Below are positions 1-5,080 of a stretch of 5,146 nucleotides of DNA, piece by piece. The DNA is from Ruminococcus flavefaciens. Lineage in GTDB: Bacteria; Bacillota_A; Clostridia; Oscillospirales; Ruminococcaceae. The translations under genes and the position numbers were made by a program. Location of the stretch: contig SFFP01000183.1 of assembly GCA_004556875.1 (NCBI GenBank), forward strand, positions 1-5,146, in the 5' to 3' direction. Under the pieces are notes generated by a model. The model did no database searches and was not told the origin of the DNA. It saw only the letters and a list, made by a program, of their open reading frames with translations. Position 1 is the first letter of the stretch. Every line of letters begins with the position of its first letter.

Positions 1-423
1 GGTGCAGCTTATGGCAGGAAAATATCACGATATCGAAATAATGCTCGACTACTCTACGGGGCGTGTTGTAAAGCTGGGCGAGCTGTTTCATATATATCGA
101 GCGCGGTTGATTTTTCAGAATATACCTGAAAGCTCTTACTTCATAGCCCTGACAAGCGAATTTTTCATAGCTTGTAGAAATATGATTATTACTTTTTCGT
201 CGATATCACGCAGAAATTTAGCTGTTTCAACTCCGTTCAGACCCTTCATCTGTATATCAAGTATTATAACAGCGTATTTACCCGCAGTAAAATCGAGTAT
301 AAGTTCTCTGCCTGTTCTGAACTCTGAAAAAGTGAATTCTCCCTCATAAGACTGGAGAGAAATAAGATCTTCCTTTATTTTAGTTATATATTTTTCCTCA
401 TCGTCGCAAATTGCGATATTCAA
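1..423 (-). pseudogene. LytTR/AgrA-type response regulator, frameshifted and cut by window edge
   Basis: The first 82 residues form a receiver domain. An acidic pocket (ICDDEE) lies at residues 6-10, and the expected phospho-acceptor Asp56 sits in LDIQMKGLNG. The original frame then runs into a stop at about 138. In the next frame from about 181 downwards the sequence reads STSYEKF, then GYEVRAFRYILKNQP. This is the hallmark alpha4-beta5-alpha5 end of LytTR-family receivers, including the conserved Lys. Adding one T to the TTT run at 178-180 joins the two frames perfectly. The second frame stays open to the window edge and ends in DIVIFSCHKLH, which loosely resembles the first strand of a LytTR DNA-binding domain, but the linker before it looks too short. 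The TTG at 423 is preferred as start because AGGGGGG lies 9 nt upstream; an in-frame ATG at 498 has no such site. Family regulators are phosphorylated by HPK10-type kinases and bind direct repeats; no kinase is visible here. Whether the frameshift is real or a sequencing error cannot be decided. Confidence 0.82.
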
Positions 424-432
424 ATCAATGAT

Positions 433-439
433 CCCCCCT
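433..439 (-). promoter_or_regulatory. Ribosome binding site fixing a TTG start
   Basis: On the minus strand AGGGGGG is followed after 9 nt by TTG, then directly by the conserved receiver start (NIAICDDEE). This spacing supports TTG as initiation codon over the ATG at 498, which would add 25 residues not expected in a receiver domain. A TTG start implies modest translation efficiency. Confidence 0.65.
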
Positions 440-446
440 GACACAG

Positions 447-488
447 CCGTATTGCTGTTCAAAAATATGACAAAACAACGCAATACGG
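447..488 (-). repeat. Inverted repeat (leader hairpin) upstream of the LytTR regulator
   Basis: CCGTATTGC (447-455) and GCAATACGG (480-488) are perfect 9-bp complements with a 24-nt loop. The pair lies inside the predicted 5' leader of the minus-strand regulator transcript, 7 nt upstream of its ribosome binding site. No T-run follows it on the minus strand, so it is not an obvious terminator. It could affect leader stability or translation; the function is unknown. Confidence 0.5.
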
Positions 489-519
489 TTGAATGCACAA
501 TATATCATGTCTCCGTTTA

Positions 520-548
520 ATTATACTATAATATTCATAGTTTGTCAA
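520..548 (-). promoter_or_regulatory. Perfect-consensus sigma-A promoter of the LytTR regulator
   Basis: On the minus strand TTGACA (548-543) is separated by exactly 17 bp from TATAAT (525-520). This matches the vegetative sigma-A consensus at every position. Transcription would begin near 513, giving a leader of about 90 nt before the TTG start at 423. Such a strong promoter suggests high basal expression of the regulator. Confidence 0.85.
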
Positions 549-600
549 TGGTTTGCAAGTTGGTTTATGGAAAAAAGTGAATGAAGTATGAACAAAAGTC

Positions 601-632
601 TACATTTCACGCTCAAAAATTACACTTCGCGC
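601..632 (+). promoter_or_regulatory. Direct-repeat pair, candidate LytTR-regulator binding site
   Basis: TACATTTCACGC (601-612) and TACACTTCGCGC (621-632) match at 10 of 12 positions and are spaced 20 bp start to start, about two helical turns. The second copy ends 7 bp before the -35 box of the glycosyltransferase promoter. LytTR-type regulators such as AgrA and ComE bind two roughly 9-bp direct repeats on one helix face about 21 bp apart. The cores ACATTTCAC and ACACTTCGC resemble the ComE box aCAnTTcaG. The site lies between a LytTR-type regulator gene and the divergent glycosyltransferase. Binding by that regulator is inferred, not shown. Confidence 0.55.
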
Positions 633-639
633 ATTTTTA

Positions 640-669
640 TTGAAATTTACACCCAATTAACGCTATAAT
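640..669 (+). promoter_or_regulatory. Sigma-A promoter of the glycosyltransferase gene
   Basis: TTGAAA (640-645) and TATAAT (664-669) are 18 bp apart on the plus strand. This is one mismatch in the -35 box and none in the -10 box. The predicted start near 676 gives a leader of about 107 nt before the ATG at 783. The direct-repeat pair immediately upstream is well placed for activation or repression. Confidence 0.75.
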
Positions 670-697
670 ATACTATGGTTACATTTGGTATAAATAT

Positions 698-746
698 CTG
701 CTTTCAAAGCAGGGGGATTACTAAAAACGGTATGGGGATATACCGT
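698..746 (+). repeat. Two small hairpins in the glycosyltransferase leader
   Basis: Hairpin 1 is CTGCTTT (698-704) pairing with AAAGCAG (706-712); the single nominal loop base means the innermost pairs must open. Hairpin 2 is ACGGTAT (727-733) pairing with ATACCGT (740-746) around GGGGAT, followed by an A-rich stretch. Neither is followed by a plus-strand T-run, so they are not terminators for this transcript. On the minus strand hairpin 2 is followed by TTTTT, so it could weakly stop antisense transcription. I recognise no known riboswitch fold. Confidence 0.45.
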
Positions 747-782
747 AAAAAAAGAAAAAAATATTAAAATAGGAGAATTAAT

Positions 783-1742
783 ATGAAATGCAGCATAATC
801 ATACCTTATTCCTACTCAACTGACAGAGTGAAGAGAGTTTTTCATTCACTCGAAAATCAGGATTTCGATCATGACGACTATGAACTGATCTTTATCAACT
901 ACGGCAAAAGTGATGATCTCGCAGACTATATCGCTGAATATGAGCCTAAAGTCAGAGTCCGCTGTTTTACTCTTCCTGAATGCAGAGTGGGACAGGCAAA
1001 AAATCATGGCATAAGAAGAGCATCAGGTGAGCTTCTTATATTCATCAACGGCGATGAGATAGCTTCAAAGAATTTTGTATCAGGTCATTATTCTGCATAC
1101 AAGAAACACGGCAGACCCGTAATGCAGTTTGGTCTTACAAAGCAGGTCTTTGAGGACAATGACAAGGTATTCTTTGAAAACAGAGAGCTTTTGAGAAATG
1201 GTATACGCTATTGGCTCACAGAGCCTGAGAATTACGGCCTTGACAAGCACAAGAGCTATTATTTCATTAAGGATATCCGCCTTAAAATGCTTGAGCCTTA
1301 TTATTATGACTTTGATAAGGTGCAGTATAAAATGATATTCACTCAGACCTCTAATCTGTCAATCCCTATGGAATGTATCAGAAGATACGGCGGAATAGAT
1401 GATAATTTCCGCGAAAAGGAGATAGAGGACTGGGAATTCGGTTATCGTATGATGAAAAACGGTGTGGATATAGTTTATAATCCTGAGGTAGCTGTTCTTC
1501 ATCTTTACGAAAAGGAAAACTATGACAGCAAGCGCTACAGCGAGTGGAAGGACAATCTTGATATCATGCTGAGAAAGTATAATGACAGCTTTCTTGATGA
1601 GCTTGAAGAGTTTAAGAGCTTTTTCGACCCTGTACGCAGAGAAAGAATAAGAAAGACTCAGCCCGGCAAGAATATATGGCTTGAAATATATAAAAATCTT
1701 GAGCGCACAGCTCATAAACCTGTTTACGCAAGTGTAAACTGA
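783..1742 (+). CDS. Family 2 (GT-A fold) glycosyltransferase
   Basis: This 319-residue cytoplasmic enzyme should transfer a sugar from a nucleotide-sugar donor, probably to a surface polysaccharide, glycolipid or protein acceptor; neither donor nor acceptor can be read from the sequence. The N-terminus SIIIPYSYSTDRVKRVFHSL (residues 4-23) is the typical GT2 first strand and helix. RVGQAKNHGIRRASGELLIF (68-87) is the family's 'ARNxGxxxAxG' block. It leads to INGDEI (88-93), which stands where the metal-binding DXD normally is, with Asp91 as probable ligand. SNLSIP (190-195), YGGIDDNF (202-209), IEDWEFGYRM (214-223, the catalytic ED-type motif) and the HLYE region with His240 match the C-terminal half of galactosyl/GalNAc-transferase-like enzymes. 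There is no transmembrane segment or signal peptide. The ATG at 783 follows AGGAG (771-775) with 7-nt spacing. The gene stands alone with its own promoter and terminator, divergent from a LytTR-type regulator that may control it. Confidence 0.9.
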   Translation: MKCSIIIPYSYSTDRVKRVFHSLENQDFDHDDYELIFINYGKSDDLADYIAEYEPKVRVRCFTLPECRVGQAKNHGIRRASGELLIFINGDEIASKNFVSGHYSAYKKHGRPVMQFGLTKQVFEDNDKVFFENRELLRNGIRYWLTEPENYGLDKHKSYYFIKDIRLKMLEPYYYDFDKVQYKMIFTQTSNLSIPMECIRRYGGIDDNFREKEIEDWEFGYRMMKNGVDIVYNPEVAVLHLYEKENYDSKRYSEWKDNLDIMLRKYNDSFLDELEEFKSFFDPVRRERIRKTQPGKNIWLEIYKNLERTAHKPVYASVN

Positions 1743-1752
1743 CATCTTCTTC

Positions 1753-1799
1753 AGCTGTGCCCTTGACCCTTCCCTTAATATCAAGGGGCAGCTTGTTTT
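1753..1799 (+). terminator. Rho-independent terminator of the glycosyltransferase
   Basis: The stem pairs AGCTG (1753-1757) plus CCCTTGA (1760-1766) with TCAAGGG (1781-1787) plus CAGCT (1789-1793). There is one small internal bulge and a 14-nt loop. TTGTTTTA follows. It begins about 10 nt after the glycosyltransferase stop codon. Confidence 0.75.
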
Positions 1800-1847
1800 A
1801 AATACAGGTTCGGGAGCATTAGCTTCCGTACTTCCATACTCCTTCCG

Positions 1848-1871
1848 AAAGCTCCGTTTGTCGGAGCTTTT
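1848..1871 (+). terminator. Second hairpin between the convergent genes, probable backup terminator
   Basis: AAAGCTCCG (1848-1856) and CGGAGCTTT (1862-1870) form a perfect 9-bp stem with a 5-nt loop. The T-run TTTT (1868-1871) partly belongs to the stem and continues as CCCTTTATA. It probably acts as a second plus-strand terminator; the T-tract is weaker than for a classical site. Confidence 0.5.
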
Positions 1872-1883
1872 CCCTTTATAATG

Positions 1884-1922
1884 AAAAAACGCCCCTAAGC
1901 GGTCTGAAGAAAGCTTAGGGGC
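1884..1922 (-). terminator. Rho-independent terminator of the response regulator-kinase operon
   Basis: GCCCCTAAGC (1891-1900) and GCTTAGGGGC (1913-1922) form a perfect 10-bp GC-rich stem with a 12-nt loop. On the minus strand it is followed by GTTTTTTC. It lies 20 nt beyond the kinase stop codon. A-runs on the other side allow some bidirectional function. Confidence 0.88.
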
Positions 1923-1942
1923 AAAATATATGTATGATGGTT

Positions 1943-3223
1943 TTAATTATTTAATGGTAGTGTTATAACAAAGCATGAACCGCCGAGTTCGCTGTCATCA
2001 ACTGAGATACTGCCTTTATGCAGGTCGATTATCTCTTTTGCGATAGAAAGACCGAGACCGAAATGGCTGCGGTCGGTGCGAGAACGGTCAGCGCGGTAAA
2101 AGCGCTCGAAGATATGCTGTCGGTCTTCGGCAGAAATGCCGCTGCCGCTGTCGGAAATGCGTATGATATGCCGCGAATTGTCCGAAGTATAGGCAATTTT
2201 GATTTTTCCGCCATCGGGAGTATAGCTTACTGCATTGCTGAGGATAATGGATATTACCTGTTTTATCCTGTCCGCATCAGCCATAGCCTTTGGAACGTTT
2301 TCGTCGGGAAGCTCTACGGAAATGCTGATATTTTTTTCCTTTGCAGGAGCGATAAAAGCTTCATAGCAGTCAAGGATAAGTGTATCAAGCTCGACAGGAG
2401 CGGTTTTTGCGGTAAAGCTTCCGTTGTCAGAGCGGGCAAGTGTCAGCAGGTCTTCTGTGAGGAGCGCAAGTCTTTTGCCCTCTTTTCGGGCAATTTTCGA
2501 GAATTCCTTCTGCTGTTCGCCATCACTTGTCTCCATAGCGTCAAGTGCAGAGATGATGGTATTTACAGGATTTCTTATTTCATGGGAAGCCGCCGCGATA
2601 AAGTGTGCCTGCTGCTGATGTGCCTTTTTCACAGGGCTTAACAGAAGCTTTGTGAAGAAATAGGAGAATACGAAAAGTGCAGCTGCCGCTATAAGGATTA
2701 TCATAAGAAAGCTGAATATGAGTCGGTGAAACTGGTCTGTTTCATCTTTTAATGGATTTATCGCATATATCTCGGATATACATTTTTCGCTTGACCTGCA
2801 TATGATACCCACATAGTATTTTTTATTGTTTACTGAGTATTCAAATTCATCGTGATTTACAGAGTCGGTATATCTGCCAAGACGCCGGATATCTTCTGAA
2901 AAGGCGGTTTTTATGCCGTCTATGAGCACAGTGCTGTCATCGTCCATGATTTCCTCAGTGTTGAGCAAAGGCTTGTTATTTTCATAGATAAACAGTCTGT
3001 AGCTGTAGTTGTTTTTTATATTAGCCAGCCAGTTCTGAGATATCACGCTGTCGTATGTAAGAGTTGAGCTGAAATTGGCTATATCCGTTCTGAAGCTCAT
3101 AAAGCTGTTGTTTTTGATATTGCTCCAGCTGAGAAACAGATAAAGCGCAGACATTATGGCGATAACAAGGGTACAGACTCCTGTAAACAGCAGTGTAAGC
3201 CGTATATGTACCTTTTTGAACAT
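1943..3223 (-). CDS. Membrane sensor histidine kinase (HisKA/HATPase)
   Basis: This 426-residue inner-membrane kinase autophosphorylates on His and passes the phosphate to the response regulator encoded just upstream. Segment 1 (about residues 8-31) and segment 2 (about 168-190) flank an extracytoplasmic domain of about 135 residues with no family I can name. The dimerisation/phospho-acceptor box FIAAASHEIRNPV (208-220) carries His214. The ATP-binding domain shows the N box around SIILSNAVSYTP (325-336, Asn330), G1 DSGSGIS (358-364), the F box IFERFYRADRSR (371-382) and G2 FGLGLSIA (388-395), so all catalytic motifs are present. Only about 17 residues separate membrane segment 2 from the His box, too few for a normal HAMP domain. 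The ATG at 3223 lies 2 bp after the regulator's stop. Its ribosome site GGAGG (3235-3231, spacing 7 nt) lies within the last codons of that gene, indicating translational coupling. The signal sensed is unknown; the divergent lipoprotein is a candidate partner. Confidence 0.93.
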   Translation of the reverse strand: MFKKVHIRLTLLFTGVCTLVIAIMSALYLFLSWSNIKNNSFMSFRTDIANFSSTLTYDSVISQNWLANIKNNYSYRLFIYENNKPLLNTEEIMDDDSTVLIDGIKTAFSEDIRRLGRYTDSVNHDEFEYSVNNKKYYVGIICRSSEKCISEIYAINPLKDETDQFHRLIFSFLMIILIAAAALFVFSYFFTKLLLSPVKKAHQQQAHFIAAASHEIRNPVNTIISALDAMETSDGEQQKEFSKIARKEGKRLALLTEDLLTLARSDNGSFTAKTAPVELDTLILDCYEAFIAPAKEKNISISVELPDENVPKAMADADRIKQVISIILSNAVSYTPDGGKIKIAYTSDNSRHIIRISDSGSGISAEDRQHIFERFYRADRSRTDRSHFGLGLSIAKEIIDLHKGSISVDDSELGGSCFVITLPLNN

Positions 3224-3225
3224 GG

Positions 3226-3903
3226 TCAGACCTCCGTCGACAGGCGATAGCCGATACCGTGAACGGTCTTGACAGCTATCCTGCTTCCCACCTTTTTTAG
3301 CCTTCTGCGGACGAAATATATGTAATTGTCAAGGTTTCCGTCCTCTATCTCATAGTCAGCGCCCCATATCCTTGAGAGTATGGTCTGGCGCGAGATAGTC
3401 TGGTCGGGATTTCGCATAAAAAGCTCCATAAGCTCGCTTTCCTTGTTTGAAAGGGTACAGCTTTCGGCAGGACCTGTCAGAAGCTTTCCCTCAGCGTTAT
3501 AGCTGATATCGCCTATGGTAAGCTTGTCGAGACTTTCGATGCCTGTGGGACGGCGAAGCCTGCACCTTATACGTGCCATAAGCTCGCCGAATTCGTACGG
3601 CTTTACAACATAGTCATCAGCGCCGCAGTCAAGACCATTTATCTTGTCATTCAGCTCGCCGAGGGCAGTCAGCATTATGACGGGAGTCTCATTACCATTT
3701 CTGCGCATTTCCGAAAGTATGGTAAGTCCGTCCTTGTGGGGGAGCATACAGTCGAGAAGCACAAGGTCATAGGCATTGCGGCTGAGATAATAGTCAGCGT
3801 CATCGCCGTCATAGCAAAGGTCAGCGGAATAGCCTTCCTTTTCAAGTCGGAATTGCAGGAGCGTACACTGCTCCCTGTCGTCCTCTATAATAAGTATACG
3901 CAT
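3226..3903 (-). CDS. OmpR/PhoB-family response regulator
   Basis: This 225-residue DNA-binding regulator has an N-terminal receiver and a C-terminal winged helix. The receiver shows the acidic pair Asp8-Asp9 after ILIIE, phospho-acceptor Asp51 in LLDCMLPHKDG, the switch Thr79 (MLTA) and Lys101 (VKPYEF). The output domain, about residues 126-223, includes LSNKESELMELF, the recognition-helix region NLDNYIYFVRRRL (190-202) and the final hairpin VKTVHGIGYRL. The start chosen is the ATG at 3903, not the in-frame ATG 14 codons upstream. MRILIIEDD is the canonical domain start, and AAAGGAA (3917-3911) lies just upstream. The gene is first in an operon with the kinase. Four TTAGAG repeats with an 11-bp period upstream are the likely operator, implying autoregulation and control of the divergent lipoprotein gene. 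Family position (VanR/PhoP-like) is inferred from sequence features only. Confidence 0.94.
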   Translation of the reverse strand: MRILIIEDDREQCTLLQFRLEKEGYSADLCYDGDDADYYLSRNAYDLVLLDCMLPHKDGLTILSEMRRNGNETPVIMLTALGELNDKINGLDCGADDYVVKPYEFGELMARIRCRLRRPTGIESLDKLTIGDISYNAEGKLLTGPAESCTLSNKESELMELFMRNPDQTISRQTILSRIWGADYEIEDGNLDNYIYFVRRRLKKVGSRIAVKTVHGIGYRLSTEV

Positions 3904-3933
3904 AGAAGTATTCCTTTCAGTTTTTCTTATAAC

Positions 3934-3962
3934 AGTATAGCACAAAAAACAGAATATGGAAA
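3934..3962 (-). promoter_or_regulatory. Promoter of the response regulator-kinase operon
   Basis: On the minus strand TGC precedes TATACT (3939-3934), an extended -10 element. TTTCCA (3962-3957), 17 bp upstream, is a poor -35 box matching consensus at 4 of 6 positions. An extended -10 with a weak -35 fits a promoter of low basal activity. The nearest TTAGAG repeat begins 3 bp upstream of the -35, so the regulator could act on this promoter too. Confidence 0.6.
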
Positions 3963-3965
3963 GAT

Positions 3966-4004
3966 TTAGAGAAAAATTAGAGATTATTTAGAGGAGTTTT
4001 AGAG
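3966..4004 (+). promoter_or_regulatory. Four-copy TTAGAG operator with 11-bp period
   Basis: TTAGAG occurs at 3966, 3977, 3988 and 3999. These are exact 6-mers separated by 5 bp each, with an exact 11-bp period. The geometry equals that of PhoP boxes of Bacillus (TTAACA-like 6-mers, 5-bp gaps, usually four) and of other OmpR-family tandem sites, where regulator dimers bind head to tail on one helix face. The array sits between the divergent regulator operon and lipoprotein gene. It spans about -66 to -28 of the predicted lipoprotein start, a typical activation position. Binding by the adjacent regulator is inferred. Confidence 0.8.
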
Positions 4005-4025
4005 ATTGATGTGATATTATATAAT
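3997..4025 (+). promoter_or_regulatory. Activator-dependent promoter of the lipoprotein gene
   Basis: TATAAT (4020-4025) is a perfect -10 box. The -35 position 17 bp upstream (3997-4002, TTTTAG) is poor and is occupied by the fourth TTAGAG repeat. A strong -10, missing -35 and operator overlap are typical of promoters activated by PhoB/OmpR-type regulators. The predicted start is near 4032, very close to the AAGGAGG ribosome site at 4035-4041. Confidence 0.65.
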
Positions 4026-4049
4026 CATAAAGTCAAGGAGGCAACGGAA

Positions 4050-5080
4050 ATGAACTCAATAAAAAAAGCAATAACAATGATAATATCACTTGCAATGCTT
4101 GCTCCGCTGACATCATGCAGCAGCGGGAAAAAGTCCGGTAAAGCCGCTTTCGTCAAAGGGCGGATATACAGAGAAAAAGCTTGATTTCGCATACGGTGAT
4201 TTTGGAAACGCAATATCAGAGGTAACGAAAATTGGCGATAAGACAGGTTCATATATTCCATATACAAATGAGCTGTGCTATATCTCAAAGGACGGAACAA
4301 GATTATTCCGAAGCGTTGACGACAACCTTGAGAAAAACAGCGACCTTGATATATACAGGATAACTGCTGCTTCAGACAGCGGATTTTTTACACAGGGAAC
4401 AAAAGGAAATCATGTAATAGATGCTGACGGAAATGCAACCGAAGTAAAAGATATCGCTTTTGCAATATGTGCTGAGTTTTCTGAAAGCGGCAGGCTTTTT
4501 GCTGCGGATTATGAGAAATTAGTAGAAATCGACGTTAAAACAGGCTCGGTAAAACAGCTTGCTGATGTAGAAGGAGAATCACTTTATTTCTTTGATATAG
4601 TGGGGGATGAGATACTTTACGGCGACTCAAAAGGTGCTCACTGCTATAATATCGATAAATGATGATATCTATATTGCCTGTGAGGACGGTCTTTTCCATT
4701 ATTACCGAAATGGAAATTATATCGAACAGCTTATGGACGGACTTATAAGCCGTTTCGGAGACCCTTCCGATACACTGATATGTATATACTGTATGGAGGA
4801 TGGTACGCTGTATTCCGTATTTACAAGCGGTGCATACTCATATAAATACGACCCTGAGCTTGAAAACGCCATAACCTCTGAGCTTAAAGTCTACAGCCTT
4901 GAAAGAAACGGCGGCATTGCAAAGCTTGTAAGCGGATTTGCCGCTAAAAACAGGAATGTCAAGGTTGAGTATCAGGTGGGTATGAAAGATGGCATTACAT
5001 ACAGTGACGCTATGAAGGAGCTTACTACACAGATAATGACAGGAAATACTCCCGATGTCATATTCATTGACGGTCTTGAC
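4050..5080 (+). pseudogene. Lipoprotein: propeller-like region plus ABC solute-binding region, frameshifted
   Basis: AAGGAGG (4035-4041), 8 nt before the ATG at 4050, starts a lipoprotein. It has a Lys-containing n-region, a hydrophobic core and lipobox LTSC with Cys23 as lipidation site. The first frame stops at 4182. The protein continues one frame over (SSKGGYTEKKLDFAYGDFG, from about 4150) to a stop at 4660. It then shifts again at about 4658 (NDDIYIACEDGLFHYYRNG). The middle part has short alternating strands with aromatic and Asp/Gly turns (CYISKDGTRLF, KLVEIDVKTGSVKQL), suggesting beta-propeller-like repeats. The last part (KVYSLERNGGIAKLVSGF, then ELTTQIMTGNTPDVIFIDGL) resembles the N-terminal lobe of family 1 extracellular solute-binding proteins. 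Homology is lost at about 5080, where the sequence appears to switch to an unrelated gene. The protein would sit on the outer face of the membrane and bind a solute, possibly an oligosaccharide. Both shifts need one base removed (or two added). They may be true mutations or sequencing errors. Confidence 0.75.

Noticed and set aside
426..508. 27-codon minus-strand ORF in the leader of the LytTR regulator
   Set aside because: The predicted transcription start (about 513) leaves no room for a ribosome site, and the peptide is not recognisable.
588..668. 26-codon plus-strand ORF starting at ATG 588
   Set aside because: It overlaps the direct repeats and the glycosyltransferase promoter, has no ribosome site and no signal or pheromone-like composition.
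727..746. Leader hairpin as a riboswitch or attenuator
   Set aside because: Only a 7-bp stem, no T-run on the plus strand and no recognisable aptamer core; kept only as a repeat.
675..767. 30-codon ORF starting almost at the predicted transcription start of the glycosyltransferase
   Set aside because: It would be leaderless, covers two leader hairpins and ends in a Lys-rich tail from poly-A sequence; no independent support.
1359..1784. 141-codon minus-strand ORF
   Set aside because: It lies antisense to the glycosyltransferase, whose motifs are clear, and runs through its terminator; it is a shadow frame.
2018..2641. 207-codon plus-strand ORF
   Set aside because: Antisense to the catalytic domains of the histidine kinase, whose motifs are all present; no ribosome site.
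3966..4004. CRISPR-like or satellite repeat interpretation of the TTAGAG array
   Set aside because: Units are 6 bp with 5-bp gaps and only four copies at a promoter; this fits an operator, not a CRISPR or satellite array.
4025..4300. 91-codon minus-strand ORF opposite the lipoprotein start
   Set aside because: It covers the lipoprotein ribosome site and signal peptide, which are convincing; no motif on the minus strand.
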